Origin: Bacteroidales bacterium UBA3743 | GTDB taxonomy: Bacteria > Bacteroidota > Bacteroidia > Bacteroidales > Paludibacteraceae | Reading direction: 5' to 3' | Length of the DNA: 38,336 nt | Assembly: GCA_002371265.1 (NCBI GenBank) | Contig: DFGT01000002.1 | Span: 108,000-146,335 of the forward strand | Notes under the pieces: generated by a model | Databases searched by the model: none | What the model saw: the letters and a program-made list of their open reading frames with translations, nothing else | Told to the model about the DNA's origin: nothing | Shown: piece after piece, positions 24,261 to 31,981 of the stretch | How the letters are laid out: each line of letters starts with the position of its first letter | How positions within the stretch are numbered: the first letter of the stretch is position 1 | Translations under genes and position numbers: made by a program

Positions 24261-24377
24261 ATGAAAGTTAAAGCTTCTCTAAAAAAACGTACTCCAGAGT
24301 GCAAAATTGTGCGTAGAAAGGGTCGTTTGTACGTAATTAACAAAAAAAATCCTAAGTTTAAGTTGCGACAGGGTTGA
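24261..24377 (+). CDS. rpmJ: 50S ribosomal protein L36 (zinc-site residues lost)
   Basis: A 38-residue protein: MKVKASLKKRTPECKIVRRK, then GRLYVINKKNPKFKLRQG. Only one of the three cysteines of the zinc-binding form is kept, so this is the zinc-independent type usual in the phylum. It lies 8 bases after infA. Confidence 0.93.
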   Translation: MKVKASLKKRTPECKIVRRKGRLYVINKKNPKFKLRQG

Positions 24378-24384
24378 TTTTTTT

Positions 24385-24392
24385 TATTTTTG
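24385..24392 (+). promoter_or_regulatory. Candidate internal promoter before rpsM
   Basis: TATTTTTG fits the -7 element, and GTTG at 24362-24365 lies 19 bp upstream as a 3-of-4 -33 match. It would start transcription near 24398, 13 bases before rpsM, allowing separate expression of the alpha segment. Confidence 0.45.
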
Positions 24393-24410
24393 CAAAAAAA
24401 ATAAGATTTT

Positions 24411-24791
24411 ATGGCAGTTAGAATTGTCGGTGTGGATCTTCCACAGAACAAAAGAGGTGAGATTGGTCTTACTTACATTTTTGGAATTGGCCGTAGTAGT
24501 GCGGCAAAAATTCTTAACGAGGCAGGTGTTGATGTAAACATCAAGGTTAAGGATTGGACAGATGACCAGGCAGCAAAAATTCGTGAGATTATTGGTGCGA
24601 ACTACAAGGTAGAGGGTGATTTGCGTTCAGAGGTTCAGCTAAACATCAAGAGATTGATGGATATTGGCTGTTATCGCGGTATTCGCCATCGTCTAGGTTT
24701 GCCTTTGCGTGGTCAGAGCACTAAGAATAACGCTCGTACTAGAAAGGGTAAGAAGAAGACAGTTGCAAATAAGAAGAAAGCAACTAAGTAA
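24411..24791 (+). CDS. rpsM: 30S ribosomal protein S13
   Basis: A 126-residue 30S-head protein contacting the P-site tRNA. MAVRIVGVDLPQNKRGEIGL and the GIRHRLGLPLRGQSTKNNARTRKG tail are diagnostic. Confidence 0.97.
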   Translation: MAVRIVGVDLPQNKRGEIGLTYIFGIGRSSAAKILNEAGVDVNIKVKDWTDDQAAKIREIIGANYKVEGDLRSEVQLNIKRLMDIGCYRGIRHRLGLPLRGQSTKNNARTRKGKKKTVANKKKATK

Positions 24792-24813
24792 TTTAAGCTA
24801 AGTTAAAAATACA

Positions 24814-25203
24814 ATGGCAAAAAAAACAGTAGCAACAAGAAAAAGGGTAGTAAAAGTTGATGCTAACGGTCAGTTGCATGTTCATAGCTCTTTTAACAAC
24901 ATCATCGTTACTTTGACAAACAACGAGGGTCAGGTTATCTCTTGGTCTTCAGCAGGTAAGATGGGTTTTAGAGGTTCTAAGAAGAATACTCCTTACGCAG
25001 CACAGATGGCAGCACAGGATTGTGCTAAAGTGGCATTTGACCTTGGTCTAAGAAAGGTTAAGGCATATGTTAAGGGTCCAGGTAATGGTAGAGAGTCTGC
25101 TATCAGAACTGTACACGGAGCTGGTATCGAGGTTACTGAAATCGTTGACGTAACACCACTACCACATAATGGTTGTCGACCACCTAAAAAGCGCAGAGTT
25201 TAA
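24814..25203 (+). CDS. rpsK: 30S ribosomal protein S11
   Basis: A 129-residue platform protein. HSSFNNIIVTLTN, GKMGFRGSKKNTPYAAQMA and PLPHNGCRPPKKRRV are the signatures. It is followed by the longest gap (106 bases) of the spc-alpha part. Confidence 0.97.
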   Translation: MAKKTVATRKRVVKVDANGQLHVHSSFNNIIVTLTNNEGQVISWSSAGKMGFRGSKKNTPYAAQMAAQDCAKVAFDLGLRKVKAYVKGPGNGRESAIRTVHGAGIEVTEIVDVTPLPHNGCRPPKKRRV

Positions 25204-25221
25204 TATTTTTTACTAATTGTT

Positions 25222-25289
25222 CTAATCTTTTGGTTTTGAATGATTGCAAAAAACCTCTCTGCAATCGCGGCTAGATATTAAGAGATTAG
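25222..25289 (+). promoter_or_regulatory. Structured leader before rpsD
   Basis: CTAATCT (25222-25228) can pair with AGATTAG (25283-25289). This encloses a hairpin of GATTGC (25242-25247) and GCAATC (25261-25266). The structure ends about 20 bases before rpsD. S4 is the repressor of the alpha operon in E. coli, where it binds a leader pseudoknot. An S4-binding role here is inferred from location. Confidence 0.4.
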
Positions 25290-25309
25290 GGTACTAATTT
25301 TTAATAATA

Positions 25310-25915
25310 ATGGCTAGATATATAGGTCCTAAAACTAGGATTTCTAGAAGATTTGGTGAAGCTATTTTCGGTCCAGATAAGGTATTGAGCAAGAGAACTA
25401 ACCCTCCTGGACAGCACGGTGTAAACAGAAGAAAGAAATCTTCTGAGTACGGTGTTCAGCTTAACGAAAAGCAGAAAGCAAAATACACTTACGGAGTGTT
25501 GGAGCGCCAGTTCCGCAACTTGTTTGACAAGGCTGCAAGAGCTAAAGGTATTACTGGTGAGATCCTTCTTCAGCTTCTTGAGTGTAGACTTGATAACATT
25601 GTGTACCGTTTGGGTATCGCCCCAACAAGATCAGCTGCTCGTCAGCTAGTGTCACACAAGCACATTGTTGTAGACGGTCAGGTAGTTAACATCCCTTCAT
25701 ACTCGGTTAAGCCAGGTCAGGTTATCGGTGTACGTGAGAAGGCTAAGTCTCTTGAGGTTATCGAGAATTCATTGTCTGGTTTCAATCATGCTAAGTATGC
25801 TTGGTTGGAGTGGGATAACTCTTCTATGTCAGGAAAATATCTTCATATTCCTGAGAGAGCTGACATTCCTGAGAATATCAAGGAACAGTTGATCGTCGAA
25901 TTGTATTCAAAATAA
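25310..25915 (+). CDS. rpsD: 30S ribosomal protein S4
   Basis: A 201-residue primary assembly protein. MARYIGPKTRISRRFGEAIFG, the ECRLDNIVYRLGIAPTRSAARQLVSH S4 RNA-binding domain and the GKYLHIPERADIPENI end are all present. The cysteine zinc knuckle of some S4 proteins is absent. Confidence 0.97.
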   Translation: MARYIGPKTRISRRFGEAIFGPDKVLSKRTNPPGQHGVNRRKKSSEYGVQLNEKQKAKYTYGVLERQFRNLFDKAARAKGITGEILLQLLECRLDNIVYRLGIAPTRSAARQLVSHKHIVVDGQVVNIPSYSVKPGQVIGVREKAKSLEVIENSLSGFNHAKYAWLEWDNSSMSGKYLHIPERADIPENIKEQLIVELYSK

Positions 25916-25925
25916 TAATTAACGC

Positions 25926-26918
25926 ATGGCTATACTCGCATTTCAGAGACCGGATAAGGTTATAATGTTAGAGGCGGATAGCTTTCATGGAAAGTTTGAG
26001 TTCCGTCCGTTGGAGCCAGGTTACGGTATTACAGTAGGTAATGCTCTACGTCGTATCTTGTTGTCTTCTCTTGAAGGATTTGCAATCACTTCAATTAAGA
26101 TCGCAGGTGTTGACCATGAGTTTGACGTGATTCCTGGAGTAATTGAAGATGTTACTAACATCATTCTTAATCTTAAGCAAGTTCGCTTTAAGAAGAAAGT
26201 GGATGAGTTTGAAGAGGAGAAGATTTCAATTAACGTATCTGGAACTGAGGTATTCAAGGCCGGCGACATTTCTAAGCACCTTACAGGTTTTGAGGTTTTG
26301 AACCCAGACTTTGTGATCTGTCATATTGATCCTAAAGCTTCGTTCCAAATCGATTTGAAGATTGGTAAGGGTCGTGGTTATGTCCCTGCTGACGAAAACA
26401 AGGTTAGCGGCTCTGAGATTGGTGTGATTGCTATTGACTCTATCTTTACTCCTATCAGAAACGTAAAGTATACTGTTGAGAACTATAGAGTTGAGCAAAA
26501 AACTGACTATGAGAAGTTAATTATTGAGATACAAACTGATGGTTCTATCCATCCTAAAGATGCTTTGAGAGAGGCAGCAAGAATCTTGATCTACCACTTC
26601 ATGTTGTTCTCAGATGAGAAGATCACTCTTGATTCTTCTTCTGACAATGACAATGAGGAATTCGATGAAGAGGTTCTTCACATGCGCCAACTCCTAAAGA
26701 CAAAGTTGGTCGATATGGACTTGTCTGTACGTGCTTTGAACTGTTTGAAGGCTGCAGACGTAGAGACTCTTGGCGAACTAGTTGTATTCAACAAGACAGA
26801 TCTATTGAAGTTCCGCAACTTTGGTAAGAAGTCGTTGACTGAGCTTGATCAGTTGCTCGACAACTTGAACTTGTCATTTGGAATGGATATTTCAAAGTAT
26901 AAATTAGATAAAGAATAA
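25926..26918 (+). CDS. rpoA: RNA polymerase subunit alpha
   Basis: A 330-residue alpha subunit. The N-terminal assembly domain has EPGYGITVGNALRRILLSSL (residues about 32-51). An acidic linker (SSSDNDNEEFDEEV) leads to the C-terminal domain, with LNCLKAADVETLGELV and FRNFGKKSLTELDQLL, which contacts activators and UP elements. Confidence 0.97.
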   Translation: MAILAFQRPDKVIMLEADSFHGKFEFRPLEPGYGITVGNALRRILLSSLEGFAITSIKIAGVDHEFDVIPGVIEDVTNIILNLKQVRFKKKVDEFEEEKISINVSGTEVFKAGDISKHLTGFEVLNPDFVICHIDPKASFQIDLKIGKGRGYVPADENKVSGSEIGVIAIDSIFTPIRNVKYTVENYRVEQKTDYEKLIIEIQTDGSIHPKDALREAARILIYHFMLFSDEKITLDSSSDNDNEEFDEEVLHMRQLLKTKLVDMDLSVRALNCLKAADVETLGELVVFNKTDLLKFRNFGKKSLTELDQLLDNLNLSFGMDISKYKLDKE

Positions 26919-26921
26919 ATC

Positions 26922-27407
26922 ATGAGACATAATAAGAAATTCAACCACCTTGGTAGACAAAAAGCTCATAGAGACGCATTGCTTTCTAATATGGCTTGCT
27001 CTTTGATTAAAGCAAAGAGAATCAACACTACTCTAGCTAAGGCAAAAGAGTTGAGAAAGTATGTTGAGCCTCTTTTGACTAAGGCAAAGGACGATTCTAC
27101 TTCTTCTCGTCGTGTTGTATTTAGCTACCTACAGGATAAGGAAGTTGTTAAGGAAATGTTCCAGGAGGTTGCTCAGAAGATCGCTAACCGTCCAGGTGGA
27201 TACACTCGTATCATCAAGACTGGTTTCCGTCTAGGTGACGCTGCTGAGATGTGCTTCATCGAGCTTGTTGACTACAACGAAAACATGCTTAAGGGTGACG
27301 CTGCTAAGAAGCCTGCTAAAACTCGTCGTTCTCGTAGCAAGAAAGCTGCTGCTGAGACTACTGAGGCTGTTGAGGTCGCTTCTGAAGCTCCAGCAACTGC
27401 AGAATAA
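26922..27407 (+). CDS. rplQ: 50S ribosomal protein L17 with Ala-rich tail
   Basis: A 161-residue protein. The family core is residues 1-118 (MRHNKKFNHLGRQKAHRDAL; RPGGYTRIIKTGFRLGDAAEM). A basic, then Ala/Glu-rich tail of about 40 residues (KKPAKTRRSRSKKAAAETTE) is added, an extension common in Bacteroidota. It is the last gene of the cluster. Confidence 0.96.
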   Translation: MRHNKKFNHLGRQKAHRDALLSNMACSLIKAKRINTTLAKAKELRKYVEPLLTKAKDDSTSSRRVVFSYLQDKEVVKEMFQEVAQKIANRPGGYTRIIKTGFRLGDAAEMCFIELVDYNENMLKGDAAKKPAKTRRSRSKKAAAETTEAVEVASEAPATAE

Positions 27408-27433
27408 TCTGAATAGATTTTTCTCAAATATAG

Positions 27434-27468
27434 AGAGTTGTCTGCTTATGCAGGCAACTCTTTTTTTT
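27434..27468 (+). terminator. Rho-independent terminator of the ribosomal cluster
   Basis: AGAGTTGTCTGC (27434-27445) pairs along its full length, with one G-U pair, with GCAGGCAACTCT (27450-27461) around a TTAT loop. A run of eight T follows. Confidence 0.9.
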
Positions 27469-27655
27469 GCCGTTAATATGAAATTTCAAAAAGAGCCAAC
27501 TTTTATGGTTGCGAGATCTTGCAGATTCGCAGAGATGATAAGTGATAAACAACTTGAATGAAACACTATAAGTAGGAATGAAAGTGGATGACTTTTATAT
27601 ACTTGAAACTTGTTAAAAATTTTGTAGATTTCGTAATCTGAACAGAAATATTCAA
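27469..27655. other. Spacer after the terminator, nothing recognised
   Basis: AT-rich sequence between the rplQ terminator and the next promoter candidate. I see no coding reading, repeat or strong hairpin. Confidence 0.5.
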
Positions 27656-27663
27656 TAATTTTG
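27656..27663 (+). promoter_or_regulatory. Candidate -7 element of the lipoprotein gene
   Basis: TAATTTTG fits TANNTTTG and lies about 60 bases before the ATG at 27724. No good -33 TTTG is found at the standard distance, so support is moderate. Confidence 0.35.
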
Positions 27664-27723
27664 CCTACAGTATAGATAAAATTGCGAAATAGTTTAATGT
27701 CCAATGAATTAATACGACAGAAT

Positions 27724-28302
27724 ATGAAAAATTTTTTGTTCGTTTTCTCGGTTTTGTTAACAATGACTACTTGTACTGACAAACAAATAGCATCTAAAAA
27801 GGTCGTGTTTGTCAATGACCAAGAAATTTCCTATTTCCCTGCTATCGATCGTTATCTGATTAAGGAAATAGGGCATTATTATACAGAAGGTGAGCATTGT
27901 GTGCCTTTTCACAATATTGTGGCTGTCGATGAACGTAATGCGGATGATATCCTTGTATGGGGCGACTTTTGGATATTCAACTACAATCAGGTAGAAGATA
28001 CATTAAAATGCATCGCAGGTGGAAGCCATCCGGGATTGATGCACATTAGTCAAACCTCTAGTGGAAATGATGTGGTATATCAGGTGACGGCTTTTGATCA
28101 AGTGGAGGATGGTGCCAATTTATTGCAGTCTGCCAAGAAAATATTTGGTGATAAGTTTGATGCTTTCCAAACAATCAACAGTGATGAGCAAAAGCGTGAA
28201 AAGTTGAGATCAGAAGTGTTGGCTTCATATGTCAAGAAGAATGGACTTTCTGCTACCTTCTACCAAGACTATGGATGGCCAGCCAAGAAAATAGGAGAGT
28301 GA
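27724..28302 (+). CDS. Putative lipoprotein of unknown function
   Basis: A 192-residue protein when started at MKNFLFVFSVLLTMTTCTDK. The hydrophobic stretch followed by Cys at residue 17 looks like a signal-peptidase II lipoprotein signal with a relaxed lipobox. The upstream in-frame ATG would add 14 polar residues before the signal and is less likely. The mature part contains DDILVWGDFWIFNYN, a GGSHPGLMHI turn and FYQDYGWPAKK. I do not recognise the family, and no catalytic motif is clear. It faces the SMR transporter gene on the opposite strand. Confidence 0.7.
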   Translation: MKNFLFVFSVLLTMTTCTDKQIASKKVVFVNDQEISYFPAIDRYLIKEIGHYYTEGEHCVPFHNIVAVDERNADDILVWGDFWIFNYNQVEDTLKCIAGGSHPGLMHISQTSSGNDVVYQVTAFDQVEDGANLLQSAKKIFGDKFDAFQTINSDEQKREKLRSEVLASYVKKNGLSATFYQDYGWPAKKIGE

Positions 28303-28413
28303 AAGGATTGAGAAAATGTATCTGATTCGGTCGAAATTCTGTCACTTTTGCACCTGTGTCATGGACCAAATTTTACTGGCAAATCCTGCAATATAGAATT
28401 TGACAAAATATCT

Positions 28414-28737
28414 TTACGAAATAGCTTTCAGCCCGACGACGGAGATGATCAAAGTAGTGATGAAGAACAATCTCCAGAATGTGGATGGCTCGTTGAAAAC
28501 AAAGATGCCAATCAGTACAGTGCCAATGGCACCTATCCCTGTCCAGACTGGGTAAGCTGTGCCCAATGGTATTGTCTGGGTTGCTTTGGCCAGCAACGTC
28601 ATACTCAAAACAGAGAAAGCAATAAAACCTCCTATCCACCCACACCATTCTATCCCGGCAACGTCTTTTGCACGTCCGAGACAATAGGTGAAGCCTACTT
28701 CGCAAAGCCCTGCGACAATTAGAATAATCCAATTCAT
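28414..28737 (-). CDS. SMR family exporter, Gdx/SugE type
   Basis: A 107-residue four-helix small multidrug resistance protein. MNWIILIVAGLCEVGF places the essential Glu at position 13, exactly as in SugE/Gdx, which favours this start over the ATG three codons upstream (28746). GTAYPVWTGIGAIGTVLIGI is the subtype motif: Gdx members export guanidinium, while EmrE-like members export quaternary cations. Ala before VWTG is usual; here it is Pro. Guanidinium export is therefore likely but not proven. It stands alone in the inner membrane category of this window. Confidence 0.88.
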   Translation of the reverse strand: MNWIILIVAGLCEVGFTYCLGRAKDVAGIEWCGWIGGFIAFSVLSMTLLAKATQTIPLGTAYPVWTGIGAIGTVLIGIFVFNEPSTFWRLFFITTLIISVVGLKAIS

Positions 28738-28747
28738 AAACTTCAAT

Positions 28748-28804
28748 GCCTATTGAGGGCTGCAAGACTGTCTCGGCGACTCCTTCTAAGGCGTGGCAAA
28801 GGTA
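28748..28804 (-). promoter_or_regulatory. Promoter and short folded leader of the SMR exporter gene; rest of spacer empty
   Basis: On the minus strand TACCTTTG (28797-28804) fits the -7 element; no TTTG is at -33. The roughly 45-base leader has GCCT (28789-28792) complementary to AGGC (28748-28751), enclosing a GC-richer stretch than its surroundings. It does not match the guanidine-I, -II or -III riboswitch consensus as I know them. Between here and the end of the WYL gene (29050) I see nothing further. Confidence 0.4.
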
Positions 28805-29049
28805 TAAAATTATTTTTGATAGCGTATTTGATTCCTTGGGACAAAAATTGCTATTTTTCGAATAACCGCAATAATTTGGTGATCCACATATCACCAAATC
28901 TGCTTCTACTGATTTTGTGGAATGGGTTGTAGATTGTCTTTAAGCGTGCAGACTTCCTTCTCCCTCCGTCGATTTTGCAGGCGAAGCACTTAGTTTGGAC
29001 TACAATCGTCGAGATTCTAAAGCTCAACTTCTACACCTGTCTCACGTGA

Positions 29050-30057
29050 TTATCTCCTGTATCTTTCCGCAGCTAATATCAGTTCGTTAGCAATCCTTTG
29101 CTTTAGATGCAGAGGCTCTATCACTTTGATGTGTGAGCCATATCCAAGCAATTTACGTTCCAATTCATAATTTATTATTATTCTTATCCTGAAAACCTTA
29201 CTCCCGTCTTCATTCTCCTTCTCTATTTCCTGACTTTCATGGAAAGGCTTTGTCTCAATATAAGGCGTTTGATTGGCGTCAACCCAGAAGATCACTGTTT
29301 CTACGTTAGACTCAAGATCCCTCGTCACACCAATCATTTCATTCAGATATTTCTCCGGATTGAAGACGGTGTTGTCGACATACTTATGGTTGTCGTCTTT
29401 TCTTATTTCAATGATTCTGTCTAATGCAAGTGTTTTCACCTCTTTTTGGGGCGACACTCCAATCACAAACCATCTGTTGTTGTATTCTTTAAGTATGTAT
29501 GGAGAAATGTAAATTCTTGATTCTCTCTTTGCCTTAAATGATTTATATTCAATTATTAATGCATCTTTCCTTTTGACGGCATCAAATAGTGGTCCGAGAA
29601 AATTCAATCCTTTAAGCTTATTGTTTGTCTCAATATATACTACCTTATTATTGTCTGTCTGACACGCAATCTTGTCTTGCATTCGCGTCAGAATATCTTC
29701 TTGTCCACTCATATTGCTGAATCCATTATAGTGTTTGATTATTTCCAAAGCACTGCTCAACTCATTCAAATCTTCTTTCGACAACGGAAGCTTTGTGATG
29801 CTAAAGTCTGGATCTTCATATGTGTAGTATTTTTTATTTTTGACAATTATAGGCGCGTTGTAGCCAAGTTTGTCACTTCGCATCAACTCTATGTCTCTCT
29901 GGATTGTTCGTGTGCTTATACCGCAGATGCCTTCTTTTTCAAGCAATTCCTTTTCACAAGCTTCACGCAAGTCTTCCAATGTCCATTCTCGTTGTCTGCG
30001 TTGCAAACATTCGTCGATGATACGCACACGCATCAGTGTGTTTCTATTTAAAGGCAT
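29050..30057 (-). CDS. WYL-domain transcriptional regulator
   Basis: A 335-residue regulator. The N-terminus is a helix-turn-helix (GISTRTIQRDIELM at residues 46-59) of the DeoR/HTH_11 kind. The WYL domain covers about 155-220, with SPYILKEYNNRWFVIGV; the name-giving triplet is W196-F197-V198. A C-terminal WCX-like domain (VIFWVDANQTPYIETKPFH; GYGSHIKVIEPLHLK) completes the usual three-part layout. WYL domains bind ligands, proposed to be nucleic acid or nucleotides, and control DNA-damage or defence genes in many bacteria. It is divergent from rtcB, with a palindrome between them. Confidence 0.92.
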   Translation of the reverse strand: MPLNRNTLMRVRIIDECLQRRQREWTLEDLREACEKELLEKEGICGISTRTIQRDIELMRSDKLGYNAPIIVKNKKYYTYEDPDFSITKLPLSKEDLNELSSALEIIKHYNGFSNMSGQEDILTRMQDKIACQTDNNKVVYIETNNKLKGLNFLGPLFDAVKRKDALIIEYKSFKAKRESRIYISPYILKEYNNRWFVIGVSPQKEVKTLALDRIIEIRKDDNHKYVDNTVFNPEKYLNEMIGVTRDLESNVETVIFWVDANQTPYIETKPFHESQEIEKENEDGSKVFRIRIIINYELERKLLGYGSHIKVIEPLHLKQRIANELILAAERYRR

Positions 30058-30093
30058 AGTAAATTTTTTTACAAAAATGCAAAAAATATTTCA

Positions 30094-30118
30094 AACTGCG
30101 ACAATACGTGTCGTAGTT
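30094..30118. promoter_or_regulatory. Palindromic operator candidate between the WYL gene and rtcB
   Basis: AACTGCGACA (30094-30103) and TGTCGTAGTT (30109-30118) form a 10-bp inverted repeat with one mismatch and a 5-base centre. It is the only strong palindrome in the 104-base divergent spacer, 37 bases from the WYL start codon and 44 from the rtcB start codon. Binding by the WYL regulator is inferred. Confidence 0.5.
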
Positions 30119-30161
30119 GGGGCGAAACTTTGCGATATGAAAATAAATAATAGGTAAAGTT

Positions 30162-31328
30162 ATGATACAGAGAGTTGTTAATGGCACAAAGTTGTCTGCT
30201 AAACTTTGGCTGGATGAGGTAGAAGATTCATGTATGGAGCAGATAGTACGTCTCGCGTCGCTTCCATACGCTTTCCATCATGTTGCTATTATGCCAGATG
30301 CCCATACTGGTGTCGGTATGCCTATTGGTGGTGTGTTGGCGACAAAAGGGGTAGTGGTGCCCAATGCGGTGGGCGTGGATATCGGTTGCGGAATGTGTGC
30401 AGTTCGCACGAATTTAAAGGCGAGTGAGTTGGAAAGAAGCGACGTCACGTCTGTGATGAGACATATTCGCAAAAACATACCGCTTGGTTTTGATCACAGA
30501 AAAACGCCTATGGACGAGAGCCTTCTTCCTGAAGCTGATTTCGATAAGCTGCCGTTGTTGAAGAATTTGAAAGAAGCTATGCTTCGTCAGATCGGGACAC
30601 TCGGAGGAGGTAATCATTTTATTGAAATTCAAAAAGATGTCGCTAATGATGACGTGTGGGTTATGATTCATTCAGGCAGTCGAAATGTCGGTCTGACTAT
30701 TGCTAAACACTATGCAAAAATCGCTGCGGAATGGTGTGTGAAATGGCATTCAGAGACTCAGCCAGGGTTAGAGTTCCTTCCTATTGAGTTTGATAAAGGA
30801 AGAAATTACCTCAATGAAATGAACTATTGTGTTGAGTTTGCTTTGGCGAATCGTAAGTTGATGATGGATATTATTATGGAAGGATTTCGTCTTATCAGGC
30901 CGAATGTGGAATTTGATGAAATCATCAATATTGCCCATAATTACGCTGCTTTTGAAAATCATTTCGGAGAGAATGTGATTGTCCACAGAAAAGGAGCGAC
31001 ACGTGCAAGATTGGGAGAAATAGGAATTATTCCAGGCTCAATGGGCACAAAGTCTTTTATAGTGGAAGGACTGGGCAATCCGGAATCTTTTTTAAGTTGC
31101 TCACATGGCGCAGGCCGACGTTTGAGCAGGGCGATGGCACGTGAGACTCTTTCATTGGAAGAGGAATGTCAGAAGATGGATGAAAAGGGAATCATTCATG
31201 GTATGCGACGCGATGGCCTTGACGAGGCTCCCGGTGCATACAAGGATATCGACAGTGTGATGCAGTTTGAATCTGATTTGGTAAAACCGGTTGTTGAGCT
31301 TCTGCCTATGGCGGTAGTCAAGGGGTGA
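30162..31328 (+). CDS. rtcB: RtcB family RNA ligase
   Basis: A 388-residue GTP- and Mn-dependent 3'-phosphate RNA ligase that seals 2',3'-cyclic phosphate ends to 5'-OH ends, used in RNA repair. Metal-binding motifs are PDAHTGVGMPIGG (residues 45-57), GVDIGCGM (71-78), GGGNHFIE (148-155) and HSGSR (170-174). The CSHGAGR motif (313-319) holds the histidine expected to be guanylated. PDAH replaces the more usual PDVH. No RtcA cyclase or archease gene is adjacent. The divergent WYL gene is the probable regulator. Confidence 0.93.
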   Translation: MIQRVVNGTKLSAKLWLDEVEDSCMEQIVRLASLPYAFHHVAIMPDAHTGVGMPIGGVLATKGVVVPNAVGVDIGCGMCAVRTNLKASELERSDVTSVMRHIRKNIPLGFDHRKTPMDESLLPEADFDKLPLLKNLKEAMLRQIGTLGGGNHFIEIQKDVANDDVWVMIHSGSRNVGLTIAKHYAKIAAEWCVKWHSETQPGLEFLPIEFDKGRNYLNEMNYCVEFALANRKLMMDIIMEGFRLIRPNVEFDEIINIAHNYAAFENHFGENVIVHRKGATRARLGEIGIIPGSMGTKSFIVEGLGNPESFLSCSHGAGRRLSRAMARETLSLEEECQKMDEKGIIHGMRRDGLDEAPGAYKDIDSVMQFESDLVKPVVELLPMAVVKG

Positions 31329-31344
31329 TGCCAAGATTAATGAG

Positions 31345-31373
31345 GAAGACGTGATTTTTCGCGTCTTCTTTTT
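31345..31373 (+). terminator. Terminator of rtcB
   Basis: GAAGACGTG (31345-31353) pairs, with one G-U, with CGCGTCTTC (31360-31368) around an ATTTTT loop. Five T follow. Confidence 0.85.
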
Positions 31374-31506
31374 ACTGCTGATTATTAATGATTTATAAAT
31401 TCATTATTTTTAGCGGAGTGTCGGGCTCCATCCAAATTTTGGATTCTCAGAGAGTTAACTCTGTGAATTTTGTCAATTTTAGTTTCTCTTGTGTTGGATT
31501 TAAAAT

Positions 31507-31534
31507 AAAAAAGGAGAACATTTCTGCTCTCCTT
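31507..31534 (-). terminator. Terminator of tRNA-Pro
   Basis: On the minus strand AAGGAGAGCA and TGTTCTCCTT form a 10-bp stem (31525-31534 with 31511-31520) with a GAAA loop, followed by a T run. It begins 5 bases after the tRNA end. Confidence 0.85.
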
Positions 31535-31538
31535 CTTG

Positions 31539-31613
31539 TCGAGATGAAGGGATTCGAACCCCCGACCCTCTGGTCCCAAACCAGATGCGCTAACCGGACT
31601 GCGCTACATCTCG
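31539..31613 (-). tRNA. tRNA-Pro (anticodon UGG)
   Basis: On the minus strand the acceptor arm CGAGATG/CATCTCG, D-arm TAGCGCAGTCCGGTTAGCGC, anticodon arm CATCTGG-TTTGGGA-CCAGAGG and T-arm GGGGGTTCGAATCCC fold into a standard cloverleaf. The anticodon TGG reads proline codons. A is the discriminator, and the CCA end is not encoded. Confidence 0.95.
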
Positions 31614-31649
31614 ATTGCTAATTGATTGCTTTATTTCTCAATTGCGATG

Positions 31650-31680
31650 CAAAGGTAGTGCTTATTTTTGTATCTGCAAA
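31650..31680 (-). promoter_or_regulatory. Promoter of tRNA-Pro
   Basis: On the minus strand TTTG (31677-31680), 19 bp, then TACCTTTG (31650-31657). This is the same -7 octamer and spacing as before the tRNA at the window start. Confidence 0.75.
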
Positions 31681-31754
31681 TCTTTTTTGGATTTTTTTGA
31701 AGAAAATATGCTTTTTTGATTGCTGTTTATGTTTATCTGACTTCATTATAGAAA

Positions 31755-31885
31755 ATTTGTCTGAAAGGCAATACCATAAGTAATGTTTCTCGTCTCTTTT
31801 TCTCAAAAAAGTCGAAGCCTTTCTATTAAAATTCCGAGTCTCTGTGTTTATTCTATATGTGATCGTCCTTGCGGACTCACAGATG
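31755..31885. repeat. Degenerate copy of the element C repeat
   Basis: GTCTGAAAGGCAATA, a CTCAAAAAAGT block, GAGTCTCTGTGTTTAT and TATGTGATCGTCCTTGCGGACTCA appear in the same order as related blocks at about 9708-9830 in element C. No terminal inverted repeats remain. No gene is visible between here and the promoter at 32004. Confidence 0.5.
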
Positions 31886-31981
31886 ATGGGAAGTTAGGGA
31901 GTATCGCCTTTTACAATTCTAAAAAATCAGTTTCTAAATGTAGAATTTTTTGATTTTTTTTTCAATTTTTACATAAAATGC

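Noticed and set aside
24261..24377. L36 as a defective protein because zinc ligands are missing
   Set aside because: Zinc-independent L36 of this kind is normal in the phylum; length and the rest of the sequence are intact.
28348..28722. Plus-strand open frame with several cysteines
   Set aside because: It is the antisense of the exporter gene and has no signal or family signature.
28373..28897. Minus-strand open frame of 174 codons over the SMR exporter gene
   Set aside because: It overlaps the exporter in another frame, and the exporter has clear family motifs.
31388..31621. Plus-strand open frame ending in MKGFEPPTLWSQTRCANRTALHLD
   Set aside because: That peptide is the familiar mistranslation of a tRNA gene; the region holds tRNA-Pro and its terminator.
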